Shown: one piece after another, positions 53,641 through 62,203 of the stretch
How positions within the stretch are numbered: position 1 is the stretch's first letter
Layout: every line of letters begins with the position of its first letter
Assembly (NCBI GenBank): GCA_047615865.1
Contig: JBLHIB010000003.1
Location: 9,264 to 73,263 of the forward strand
Origin: JADFAK01 sp047615865
GTDB lineage: Bacteria; Bacteroidota; Bacteroidia; Flavobacteriales_D; Sanyastnellaceae
DNA length: 64,000 bases
Direction of reading: 5' to 3'
The notes under the pieces: model-generated
Told to the model about the DNA's origin: nothing
Database searches by the model: none
What the model saw: the letters and a program-made list of their open reading frames with translations, nothing else
Position numbers and translations under genes: made by a program

Positions 53641-54326
53641 TAGCTGTATTTAAGTATGGTGGCAATGATTTTATAGCCTGCAAATATAGTTCCTTTGACG
53701 GTGCCCGCTACTTTTGATTTGCCAGCTCCTCTTTTTCTATAATCGACTGGAATTTCTTTAAACTTAAACCCTTGTCTAATCGCTTTTACTTGCATCTCGA
53801 CAGTCCAGCCATATGTTCTATCCTGCATGTCCATTTTATTCAATGCATCAACGGTTACAGCTCTAAACGGACCTAAGTCGGTAAACTGAACTTTATAAAA
53901 CAGTCGGATCAAGAAAGTCGCAAGCCAATTTCCAAATACCTGCTGCGGAGTCATGCTTCCACTTTCCTTATTTCCTAGGGCGCGACTTCCAATGACCATA
54001 TCAACTTCTTGGGCTTCGATGGGTTCAATTAATTCGATCAATTGCTCAGGGTGATCTGAGTAGTCACCGTCCATAAACACGATTACGTGGGCCTTTACTT
54101 CTTGGTCGTTGACGTACTTTATTCCTTTGAGACAAGCGGCTCCATATCCCATAAACTCTTCGGTGAGGACAATAGCACCGGCAGATTTGGCAACCTCAAC
54201 TGTAGAATCGGTCGATCCATTGTTCACGACAATAACGTCGCGCACAAGCGAGCGATCAATATCACCCACTACCCTACCGATTGTTCCCTCTTCATTGAAA
54301 GCGGGAATCACCACATCAACTACCAT
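53640..54326 (-). CDS. Family 2 glycosyltransferase, DPM1-like
   Basis: 228 residues with no membrane segment clear. GT-A fold with IPAFNEEGTIGRVV, VVNNGSTDSTVEVA, the DxD-like FMDGDYSDHPEQL, and VIGSRALGNKESGSMTPQQ followed by AVTVDALNKMDMQDRTYGWT and the RKRGAGKSKVAGTV tail. These are features of dolichyl/polyprenyl-phosphate mannose synthases. Probable donor-maker for the polytopic transferase in this operon (inference). Confidence 0.85.
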   Translation of the reverse strand: MVVDVVIPAFNEEGTIGRVVGDIDRSLVRDVIVVNNGSTDSTVEVAKSAGAIVLTEEFMGYGAACLKGIKYVNDQEVKAHVIVFMDGDYSDHPEQLIELIEPIEAQEVDMVIGSRALGNKESGSMTPQQVFGNWLATFLIRLFYKVQFTDLGPFRAVTVDALNKMDMQDRTYGWTVEMQVKAIRQGFKFKEIPVDYRKRGAGKSKVAGTVKGTIFAGYKIIATILKYS

Positions 54327-54444
54327 TCTGTAAAAGTAGTATTTGAAGTAGGGTGATTATCACATTTCTGTGTTGAGAAGTATCAATTTCTAAAACTTTC
54401 CCTCTAGGAGGTGCAATTATCTTTAACATGCCAAATAAATCCAC

Positions 54445-55287
54445 ATGTTCAGATCAACACTTTTCTTAGCTACAGTATCAATTTTCGTTATCGGCTGCAC
54501 TCCAACACCTGCGCCTGCTCCTATGGGATTCCAGGGAGATATAGGTCAGCGACATGCCAGCTTGCGCTTGCTTTTGTCTGAACAATTTCAACTTGCACCA
54601 GAAAGCAACCCTTCAGACGTATCAACATATAGCGTTGATTTTGACCGTACCACTAAGGAAAGCACGATCATCAACAGGAACAGTAAGGACACTGTATATT
54701 GCGGAAAAGCCTCTCGAAATGGCGGATTGTGGCTCATGGAATACGATCAAGGCAATGGCAGTTACTTCATAGGAGCTTTGAAAGTTAAAAACAACCATCT
54801 AGTAGGATGGGGTCAAGTAACTGAGCAAATGAAAATCATCGAGGATCAGGTAAAAGACGGTACTCTGCAGTATTTGATAGCTTCCCGAAGCGGCGCCAAC
54901 AATACGCTTTCTGCGAGTCAGAAAATCCTCACTCCCATTTTTGAAGACATTCTTGGTTTGCTCAAAAACGAAACTCTTTTAATAGGAGTAGGCAAAAATC
55001 AAGCGGGAGGAAATGATTCAGGCGAGGAAGAAGACATGGGAACATTCATTCGCAAGGTTCACCCGAATCCTGCAGATAAGTATTTCGAGATCGATCTTCG
55101 AAGCACGGGGGACTTTATCGTACAGGTTATAGATATCGAAGGAATCATTGCCGCAGAGTCAAGTATGACCTCAAACGAAATGTCTATCGACTGCAGCGCA
55201 TTTGCCGAAGGCGATTACAATGTTGTTATACGAAATGCATCTGACAAGAAGGAATTGGGAAGCAAAATGCTAACTGTTAGCCGCTAG
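54445..55287 (+). CDS. Lipoprotein with T9SS-type sorting domain
   Basis: 280 residues. An N-terminal lipobox FVIGC (Cys18) precedes a Pro-rich linker (TPTPAPAPMG). The middle has a beta-rich region (STYSVDFDRTTKESTIINRN, GSYFIGALKVKNNHLVGWG) without known match. The C-terminal ~82 residues (FIRKVHPNPADKYFEIDLR..., ending KMLTVSR) fit a T9SS sorting domain. Alone on the plus strand between divergent and convergent minus genes. Lipidation plus T9SS export is unusual and suggests the Cys may be a signal peptide false call or a special case. Confidence 0.7.
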   Translation: MFRSTLFLATVSIFVIGCTPTPAPAPMGFQGDIGQRHASLRLLLSEQFQLAPESNPSDVSTYSVDFDRTTKESTIINRNSKDTVYCGKASRNGGLWLMEYDQGNGSYFIGALKVKNNHLVGWGQVTEQMKIIEDQVKDGTLQYLIASRSGANNTLSASQKILTPIFEDILGLLKNETLLIGVGKNQAGGNDSGEEEDMGTFIRKVHPNPADKYFEIDLRSTGDFIVQVIDIEGIIAAESSMTSNEMSIDCSAFAEGDYNVVIRNASDKKELGSKMLTVSR

Positions 55288-56496
55288 TTAAGAACTACTT
55301 TCAACTCTACCTGGATATTGTTCTAGTGCTATTTCTATGCACTCCACAGCATTCTTAAGGGCTTCCTTATTCAAAACATAGGCGATTCGAACCTGGTTCA
55401 ACCCCGTATTTGGCGAGGCATAAAAACCTGAGGCCGGGGCCATCATAACTGTTTGGTTTTTGTGCTCGAAGCTCTCCAACATCCACTGGCAGAAAGCATC
55501 CGCATTGTCAATCGGGAATTGTGCCATACAGTAAAATGCACCTGAAGGTTTAGGACAAATCACACCTGGAATCTTATTGAGTCCGTCAACCATGATATCG
55601 CGTCGACTAACATACTCTTCAACAACATCGGTAAAGTAAGATGCAGGAGTTTCCAACGCAGCCTCACCAGCTACTTGACCCATGGTAGGCGGAGACAATC
55701 TTGCCTGAGCGAATTTAAGCGCAGAAGCCATCAATTCTCTATTTCGACTAATCAAGGCTCCAATGCGCGAACCGCACATGCTGTATCGCTTACTAACTGA
55801 ATCGATCAAAACAACGTTCTGCTCAATGTCTTTTAAGTTAAGCACTGAAAATGGAGAAGCTCCATCGTAGCAAAACTCGCGGTAGACCTCATCTGCCAAC
55901 AACCAAAGGTCGTTGTCAGTGACTAGTTTTTTCAGACTCTGGAGTTCTTCCTTCTTATATAGGTAGCCAGTAGGATTTCCTGGGTTGCAGATCAGGATAC
56001 CTTTTGTCTTGGGAGTAATTTTTTCTTTAAATTCTTCGATTGACGGCAAAGCAAAACCATCGTCAATTGTAGCTGTTACAGGAATAACAACAATTCCAGC
56101 CATCACAGCGAAAGCATTGTAATTGGCATAGAATGGTTCTGGAATGATTACCTCATCACCAGGATTGAAACAACTCATGAATGCAAAAGCCAATGCTTCC
56201 GAACCACCTGTCGTAACCATTATATCCTCAACATTAAGTGTAACCGCATTGTTCGCATAGTATCCAACTAAGCCTTCGCGATAGGATAAATACCCCTCTG
56301 AGTTGGAATATTCTATGACATCGCGCGTCATGCTTTTCAACCTTTCCAATACTACATACGGTGTTTTCACATCCGGTTGACCGATGTTCAGGTGGTATAC
56401 AGTTCTACCTTTCTTAATTGCGGCCTCCGCGAACGGAACCAACTTTCGAATTGGCGATGCGGGCATGAAATCCGCTTTGTGTGATAATATTGGCAT
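55288..56496 (-). CDS. Pyridoxal phosphate-dependent aminotransferase (class I)
   Basis: 402 residues. Fold-type I aspartate aminotransferase family: SPIRKLVPFAEAAIKKGRTVYHLNIGQPD, EPFYANYNAFAVMAGI, ICNPGNPTGYLY, WLLADEVYREFCYDG, and the PLP-binding Lys in IDSVSKRYSMCGSRIG. The Arg carboxylate anchor is in GLNQVRIAYV near the C-terminus. Substrate cannot be read; aspartate or aromatic amino acid transaminase is likely. Converges tail to tail with the lipoprotein gene (no gap). Confidence 0.9.
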   Translation of the reverse strand: MPILSHKADFMPASPIRKLVPFAEAAIKKGRTVYHLNIGQPDVKTPYVVLERLKSMTRDVIEYSNSEGYLSYREGLVGYYANNAVTLNVEDIMVTTGGSEALAFAFMSCFNPGDEVIIPEPFYANYNAFAVMAGIVVIPVTATIDDGFALPSIEEFKEKITPKTKGILICNPGNPTGYLYKKEELQSLKKLVTDNDLWLLADEVYREFCYDGASPFSVLNLKDIEQNVVLIDSVSKRYSMCGSRIGALISRNRELMASALKFAQARLSPPTMGQVAGEAALETPASYFTDVVEEYVSRRDIMVDGLNKIPGVICPKPSGAFYCMAQFPIDNADAFCQWMLESFEHKNQTVMMAPASGFYASPNTGLNQVRIAYVLNKEALKNAVECIEIALEQYPGRVESSS

Positions 56497-56606
56497 CCCG
56501 CAAAAGTAATATGAGATTTGTATTTGATCGCTATAATAGATAGATTAATTCATCAAAAATCTACGCATTCAAGTATACGCACTATTAATCGATTCAATAT
56601 CCATGC

Positions 56607-57047
56607 CTATTCAACTTTCTTCAAAGCAACCGCATTCATACAAAAACGCAAACCACTAGGCTTTGGTCCGTCAGGAAAAACATGACCGAGATGAGCATCA
56701 CATGTGCTGCAAGTCGTTTCCACTCTAGTCATACCGTGGGCTGTATCTTTGATATGGGAGATCGCATTGTCCTTGACGGGCTGAGTGAATGACGGCCATC
56801 CTGTTCCGCTGTCAAACTTCTCATTGGCATCAAAAAGCTGTGTTCCGCAACATACACAGGCATAAATACCCGGTTCAAATAGACTACAACTATCCGAACT
56901 AAAAGCGCGCTCCGTTCCTTTCAAGCGAGCAACACTGAATTCCTCTTGTGTCAAGACCTCTTTCCATTCTTCAGGACTCCTTTCATCTCGTCGATCCGGA
57001 GTAAGGTTCTTATTGTTGGCGTATTTGATTACATCTGCCCAGTTCAT
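56607..57047 (-). CDS. msrB: Peptide-methionine (R)-S-oxide reductase
   Basis: Repairs methionine-R-sulfoxide in proteins. 146 residues from the ATG at 57047; an in-frame TTG at 57083 adds only poorly conserved residues. Zinc pairs CVCCG and CSTC, the FDSGTGWPSF block, the catalytic Cys in GLRFCMN, and the GMTRVETTCSTCDAHLGHVF strand are all present. No MsrA domain is fused. Confidence 0.95.
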   Translation of the reverse strand: MNWADVIKYANNKNLTPDRRDERSPEEWKEVLTQEEFSVARLKGTERAFSSDSCSLFEPGIYACVCCGTQLFDANEKFDSGTGWPSFTQPVKDNAISHIKDTAHGMTRVETTCSTCDAHLGHVFPDGPKPSGLRFCMNAVALKKVE

Positions 57048-57114
57048 TCTCTCTTTTTCTAAGTAAATCACATTTTCGAGCAAAATAAGCGCTCAATTCC
57101 AAATTGCCCTCAGC

Positions 57115-57399
57115 TTAACTCTCCACAACTTCAACTCCTTTCCAAAATGCAAAGTGTCCTGTTATGTTTTTGGCCTGCTCCTTTGCCTCAGGATAATACC
57201 ATGCAGCATCTGCGTTTTCTTTACCGTCTACAACAAGAGTTTTATACGAAGCCATACCTTTCCACGGGCAAGCTGAATGCGTTTCACTGTCTTTGTAAAA
57301 CTCGTCTTTGATATCCGTTGCGGGAAAGTAATGGTTCCCTTCGATTGTTATCGTGTCATTGCTTTCCGCAATGACCTGACCGTTCCAAATTGCTTTCAT
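57115..57399 (-). CDS. DUF427 family protein
   Basis: 94 residues. Matches the DUF427 family of small beta-barrel-like proteins: MKAIWNGQVIAESNDTITIEGNHYFP, then SACPWKGMASYKTLVVDGKENADAAWYYP and ITGHFAFWKGVEV. Function is unknown. It lies upstream of msrB with a 67-base gap. No signal peptide. Confidence 0.88.
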   Translation of the reverse strand: MKAIWNGQVIAESNDTITIEGNHYFPATDIKDEFYKDSETHSACPWKGMASYKTLVVDGKENADAAWYYPEAKEQAKNITGHFAFWKGVEVVES

Positions 57400-57529
57400 A
57401 TCGTGTTTTGATTATCGTTTAACTTCCCTCATACAACCCATGTCTTGACGACGAAACTCGACATTATCAGTAAATGTAACCTGCCATTGAGTTTCTATGC
57501 TCGACAACATCTTCTACTCAACACCTCAA

Positions 57530-59113
57530 TTAAGAACTACAAGACAACATAGAACAACCTACTTTATGTCGCGCCCAATCGGGTCTTTTTGCAAACCATT
57601 TCTCGTTCTCTTCTTGCTCAGCATAAGGGTTCTTCAGCATGTCATAAAGCTCCTCAACTAATTTGAAGTCACCCTTATCTGCTGCATCAATTGCCAATTG
57701 AGCCATGTAATTTCGCAAGACATACTTGGGGTTGACCTTGTTCATTAATAGTTTCCTCTCTTCATTGGTACACGTTTCTTTTTGCAGACGTTCATCATAA
57801 TTCTCGAACCAAATTCGCCATCTAAATTGCGTTTCGCCTGTGAATTCCGTCGGTACGTACAAGGATTCCAGAAAAATATCAAAAAACGCGTTGTCTTCGT
57901 CCAATTTAAAACCGGCCTCGTATTGCGCCAAATTGCGGTAGAACAAAGTCATATCGGTCTCTGTGAGTTGCAGTAGTTTCTCCACCTCTTGAATCAAATC
58001 ATCATCTCCTTCTTGGTATTCTGCAATGCCCAGTTTGCTAAGTCTCATATCTCTATACTTGACCAAGAAACTGTTGTTGTATTCATTCATTCCTTCTTCA
58101 AAAGGAGCTGCATCTTTCACCAATGGGTAAAGCGCATTCGCCAGTTTGTGCAGATTCCAAAACACCATTTCAGGCTGCTTTCCGTAGCGGTATCTTTTAT
58201 TTTGGCTGTCCGTGGTATTCGGCGTCCAATGATTATCGTATCCTTCAAGCCAACCATAAGGACCGTAGTCAATGGTGTGACCTAGGATCGACATGTTGTC
58301 GGTATTCATCACACCATGCACAAATCCTACGCGTTGCCAGTGGATCACCATATCAAGTGATCTTTGGCAAACGGCTTTGAACATTGCTCCATAGGCATCT
58401 TTTCCAGTTTCTTTGATCTCAGGAAAGTGATGTTGGATGGTGAAATCGGCCAGTGACTTCAGTGCATCCAAATCTTGATTGGAAACCAAAATTTCGAAGC
58501 TACCGAATCGAATAAAGGACTCTGCCACTCGGCATACAATTGCACCGGCTTCCATATCGGCATTGCCGTCGTACATGACATCGCGCAAAACTCGATTTCC
58601 AGTAAGCATAAGACTCAGTGACCTGCTCGTAGGCACACCTAAATGATACATGGCTTCGCTACACAAGTGTTCTCGAATCGACGATCTCAAAACTGCCAAT
58701 CCATCGGCACCTCTGGAATAAGGTGTTTTACCCGCTCCTTTCAATTGGAGAGCCCAATGTTTTCCTTCGTGCTCCACTTCGGCAAGGTTAATCGCTCTGC
58801 CATCACCCAGTTGGCCAGCCCAATTTCCGAACTGATGTCCGCCATAGCACATTGCAAAGGGCTTAGTACCATTCATGACCTCGGCGCCTGAGAAGATCTT
58901 TATGAAATCCTCGCTTCCCATATCTTCTTTGTTCAGGCCAATCAAATCAGCTACTTCGTCGGCAATATGAACCACTGAAGGTTTGGCAGGAACAGTTGGG
59001 TCGATATAGGAGAAACAGGATCCTTTTACCTGGCGTTCTTTGCCCTGTTCAATTGGGTCGGCGGGGAGTTCTTTGGTGAAAAAGTCGTGGATATGGAGTG
59101 AGTTGAGCTTCAT
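57530..59113 (-). CDS. selO: Protein adenylyltransferase SelO (YdiU/UPF0061)
   Basis: 527 residues. Pseudokinase fold that transfers AMP to proteins in relatives. Key blocks: KPFAMCYGGHQFGNWAGQLGDG, LQLKGAGKTPYSRGADGLAVLRSSIRE, VHGVMNTDNMSILGHTIDYGPYGWLEGYD. The C-terminal end reads GCSMLSCSS: the position of selenocysteine in animal SelO is a cysteine here. Members are thought to act in redox homeostasis; msrB and DUF427 are neighbours, fitting a redox theme (inference). Confidence 0.92.
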   Translation of the reverse strand: MKLNSLHIHDFFTKELPADPIEQGKERQVKGSCFSYIDPTVPAKPSVVHIADEVADLIGLNKEDMGSEDFIKIFSGAEVMNGTKPFAMCYGGHQFGNWAGQLGDGRAINLAEVEHEGKHWALQLKGAGKTPYSRGADGLAVLRSSIREHLCSEAMYHLGVPTSRSLSLMLTGNRVLRDVMYDGNADMEAGAIVCRVAESFIRFGSFEILVSNQDLDALKSLADFTIQHHFPEIKETGKDAYGAMFKAVCQRSLDMVIHWQRVGFVHGVMNTDNMSILGHTIDYGPYGWLEGYDNHWTPNTTDSQNKRYRYGKQPEMVFWNLHKLANALYPLVKDAAPFEEGMNEYNNSFLVKYRDMRLSKLGIAEYQEGDDDLIQEVEKLLQLTETDMTLFYRNLAQYEAGFKLDEDNAFFDIFLESLYVPTEFTGETQFRWRIWFENYDERLQKETCTNEERKLLMNKVNPKYVLRNYMAQLAIDAADKGDFKLVEELYDMLKNPYAEQEENEKWFAKRPDWARHKVGCSMLSCSS

Positions 59114-59169
59114 GGGGCAAAGGTCGTGGTCTTTTGATGAATATAGGGGCTAATTTAGCTTTAGGTTGG

Positions 59170-59335
59170 CATCTCGACGACGCCATTTTACATTTTTTAG
59201 TGAATGGAAGATTTCTGGAAATGGCTTTGCTCGATGACCGGGTTACTGAGTAGGAGAAACACATCTCGACGACGCGGTTCAACTTGATCCTAACTCTTCA
59301 ACTGCAGTTGATCCGCTTTGCTCGATGACCGGGTT
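59170..59335. repeat. Four alternating short direct repeats in the SelO-GT9 intergenic space
   Basis: CATCTCGACGACGC occurs at 59170 and 59262, and GCTTTGCTCGATGACCGGGTT occurs at 59224 and 59315, so two blocks A-B-A-B repeat with a 91-92 base period. The boxes are related: CTCGACGACG and CTCGATGACC. The inner spacers differ. A weaker relative (GTCGTCGAAACCTGGTT) is at 59425. No ORF, stem with U-run or tRNA is visible in the rest of 59114-59510. Confidence 0.6.
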
Positions 59336-59510
59336 GTTCACGGGAAGGTTACTTGGTAGGCTAGCCAAAGGTGGTTGAGCAAAGAAACTCTGGGGGATTT
59401 TCATTTAGGAGTACATAGGAGTTTAGTCGTCGAAACCTGGTTATGCCCTCAACATACTCCCAATAATATAGACCTTCCATCGGAAAACAGTCTCCAAACT
59501 CAATTCGCAA

Positions 59511-60515
59511 CTACACCTCATCATCCCTCCACTCTGCCTCCGAACACTTAAAATGTCCTTTAGGACAAGCTTTAAAACCATGCAACCCACAAGGCCTGCA
59601 GTCCAAGTCTTCACTCACCTGCTTGATGCGGGAGTCATCCGAAAGCGGACCGAAGCCAAACTCTGGAACTGTGGAACAATAGATCGCCGTAACAGGCGCG
59701 TTCATGGCTGAGGCCAAATGCATTGGTGCCGAATCGTTGACGAAATTCATTTTTGCTTTGGCGATCAAGGCCGTTGATTCGAGGAGGGTGAGTTCGCCGG
59801 CTCGGTTGAGGACTTTGTAGCCTTCACATTGATCGACTATCCATGCGCATAGCTCTTTATCGCCGGGTGCTCCTATGAGGTGAATGGGGTGGCGGTTGTC
59901 GGCGAGTTTGATGAGTTCGACCCACTTTTCTTTTGGGTACTGCTTGGTGAACCATACCGATGCTGGAGCCATGACGTAATATTCACCCAATTTTTCGGAT
60001 GAATCCAGACTGCTTTTTGACGGATACAACTTTGGTTTACCAGGAGTAGCGTCGGTAAGGTGTTCGATAAGTTGGTGATTGCGCCAGGTTTCGTGCCTTG
60101 CGTTCTCAATGGAAATATCGTGATCTACTACCTTAGTAAATAGGAAGGAAAGTGGATTTTTGTTGAAACCAATGCGCGACTTTGCTTTGGACAGACCGCT
60201 GATTAATCCACTAGAGAAAAACCTATGGTGGTTGATGACGAGATCATATTTTCTGCTGCGGACAAGTTTAATGAGTCGTAGCAAGTCTCTCCATTTGCCT
60301 TGTGCTTTATCAAAAACCAGCACTTCGTGCAAATGCGGGTGGTCATACAAAAGGCTTTCATTGCCCTTCTTGACCAAAAAGTCAATTTTCGCTTCCGGGA
60401 ATACCGCATGCAATTTCTCCACCTGAGCTGTTGCCAGAATCACGTCGCCTATGAAGGCCGTCTGCATCAACAGAATGGCACGCGGATGGGTCGCTATGGA
60501 ATTGGAGTTGGACAA
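59511..60515 (-). CDS. Glycosyltransferase family 9 (heptosyltransferase-like)
   Basis: About 334 residues, GT-B fold. N-terminal RAILLMQTAFIGDVILATAQ and KIDFLVKKGNESLLYDHPH; C-terminal PVTAIYCSTVPEFGFGPL and the donor region VMAPASVWFTKQYPKEKW. Cys-rich end (CRPCGLHGFKACPKGHFKC). It likely adds a heptose or similar sugar to lipopolysaccharide. The start is unclear: no ATG precedes M at 60467, which would cut the first strand, so I favour TTG at 60515; a GTG at 60665 would overlap glpD by 85 bases. Confidence 0.8.
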   Translation of the reverse strand: MSNSNSIATHPRAILLMQTAFIGDVILATAQVEKLHAVFPEAKIDFLVKKGNESLLYDHPHLHEVLVFDKAQGKWRDLLRLIKLVRSRKYDLVINHHRFFSSGLISGLSKAKSRIGFNKNPLSFLFTKVVDHDISIENARHETWRNHQLIEHLTDATPGKPKLYPSKSSLDSSEKLGEYYVMAPASVWFTKQYPKEKWVELIKLADNRHPIHLIGAPGDKELCAWIVDQCEGYKVLNRAGELTLLESTALIAKAKMNFVNDSAPMHLASAMNAPVTAIYCSTVPEFGFGPLSDDSRIKQVSEDLDCRPCGLHGFKACPKGHFKCSEAEWRDDEV

Positions 60516-60580
60516 TGATTGATCTTGAGGGCGCAAGGTATTCAACCCGAGGGAATCGCGAAAACAATTGTGGCCTCCTT

Positions 60581-62203
60581 TTATTTTGGAAGCGTAAAAC
60601 TCCGCACACGAAGCAAGGCCTTGTCGAGAAGGAGGTTCTCTTTGACTACTCTTTCCTTGTTCCACTTTAATTTCTTCGCCATCAGCTTTGTTACTGTTTC
60701 GCGAATTTTGGAAATGCTGCCAATTCGGAAATTCAGTCGGCCTGTGCGTCTTTCGAAGAAGTCGAGCGAACTCATGACCATCTCGCTGTCAATGGCATAA
60801 TTGGTCTCGGCCCACACAAGTGCCATGCTTAGGTCTTCACCAGAATCCATGGCCGACTGGAGGATAGTCTCTGCATCTGTTCCGTAATTGTGAACAAGGT
60901 ATTCGGCATCCGCGTAACCTGGGAGGAGTTGATCGAAGCGTTTTTGGAGATCTTTGATGAGTAGTTGAACATCTTCATAAGATTCAAAACTACCGCCGTC
61001 AACTTGAATGGAGTCAGTGATACATTTGCCGATAGGCTTATTCACTTTCAAAGCTACCTGATCAACCACACGTTCCGACATTTTTCTATAGCCCGTGAGC
61101 TTGCCACCTGCGATACTAATGAGTCCGGATTCAGAATAAAAAATCTCATCTTTTCGAGACAACTCCGACGGATCTTTGCCATCCTCATGAATCAGAGGGC
61201 GCAATCCTGCCCAGCTTGAATCGACATCTTCGACCGTCAAATGGGCATTGGGGAACATATCATTACATGCCTTAAGAATGTATTTCACATCCTCCATGGT
61301 CACTTCAGGACTGTCTTTTTCGCCGAGAAAATCGGTGTCCGTTGTTCCTAAATAAACCGCTTCACCTCGCGGCACGGCGAATATCATCCGGCCATCGGCG
61401 TTGTCGAAATATATCGTTTGGGTGAGAGGCAGCTTATGTTTTTCTACTACAAGGTGAACCCCTTTAGTAAGGTGTAATCGCTTCCCTTGTACTTGTTGGT
61501 CTTTCTTGCGCACATCGTCGACCCATGGTCCTGTAGCATTCACCACACAGGTCGCTTGGATGTCGAATAAAGTGCCTGTATTCTCGTCTTTGGCATGTAC
61601 GCCAACTATCTGACCATCTTCATAAACAAACGACGCGGCCGATACATAGTTCATCACCAAAGCACCAATGCGCTTGGCTGTTTTCGCGATACTCACGACC
61701 ATACGTGAGTCGTCGGTGCGGTACTCGGCGTATAAACCTCCTCCTTCAAGGATATCAGTTCTCAAAAGTGGTTCGGCGGCTGCAGTTTCTTTGCGGTTCA
61801 ACATTCTGCGACGGTCGATGCTTTTGACATTCGCGAGCCAGTCGTATATCTTAAGACCGATACTTGTGAGCCACTTTCCATAATTACCTCCTCGAATGAG
61901 GGGCAACAACATTTTATCGGGATGAACCAGGTGCGGTGCAATGCGGTGAACGATTGCGCGTTCTTTGCCTACTTCACTCACCAAGCCAAATTCCATTTGT
62001 TTGAGGTAGCGCAATCCGCCGTGGATGAGCTTGGTAGACTTACTGCTTGTTCCAGAAGCGAAATCGTCCATCTCAATAAGCGCAGTTTTGAGACCTCTAC
62101 TTTGGGCATCTAGTGCAATTCCAACACCTGTGATTCCACCGCCAATGACGAGGAGGTCGAAGTGATCCGACTTTAGGTGTTCTATTTGCGATGCTCTTTT
62201 CAT
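60581..62203 (-). CDS. glpD: Glycerol-3-phosphate dehydrogenase
   Basis: FAD enzyme that oxidises glycerol-3-phosphate to dihydroxyacetone phosphate and feeds the quinone pool. 540 residues. The FAD Rossmann motif VIGGGITGVGIALDAQSRG is near the N-terminus, and GTSSKSTKLIHGGLRYLKQ and the C-terminal DAO part follow. The ATG at 62203 overlaps the glpK stop (ATGA at 62200-62203), so it is coupled to glpK; a GTG at 62215 is an alternative. Confidence 0.95.
   Translation of the reverse strand: MKRASQIEHLKSDHFDLLVIGGGITGVGIALDAQSRGLKTALIEMDDFASGTSSKSTKLIHGGLRYLKQMEFGLVSEVGKERAIVHRIAPHLVHPDKMLLPLIRGGNYGKWLTSIGLKIYDWLANVKSIDRRRMLNRKETAAAEPLLRTDILEGGGLYAEYRTDDSRMVVSIAKTAKRIGALVMNYVSAASFVYEDGQIVGVHAKDENTGTLFDIQATCVVNATGPWVDDVRKKDQQVQGKRLHLTKGVHLVVEKHKLPLTQTIYFDNADGRMIFAVPRGEAVYLGTTDTDFLGEKDSPEVTMEDVKYILKACNDMFPNAHLTVEDVDSSWAGLRPLIHEDGKDPSELSRKDEIFYSESGLISIAGGKLTGYRKMSERVVDQVALKVNKPIGKCITDSIQVDGGSFESYEDVQLLIKDLQKRFDQLLPGYADAEYLVHNYGTDAETILQSAMDSGEDLSMALVWAETNYAIDSEMVMSSLDFFERRTGRLNFRIGSISKIRETVTKLMAKKLKWNKERVVKENLLLDKALLRVRSFTLPK

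Noticed and set aside
59170..59335. CRISPR array
   Set aside because: Only two copies of each box, irregular spacing and no uniform repeat length or cas genes.
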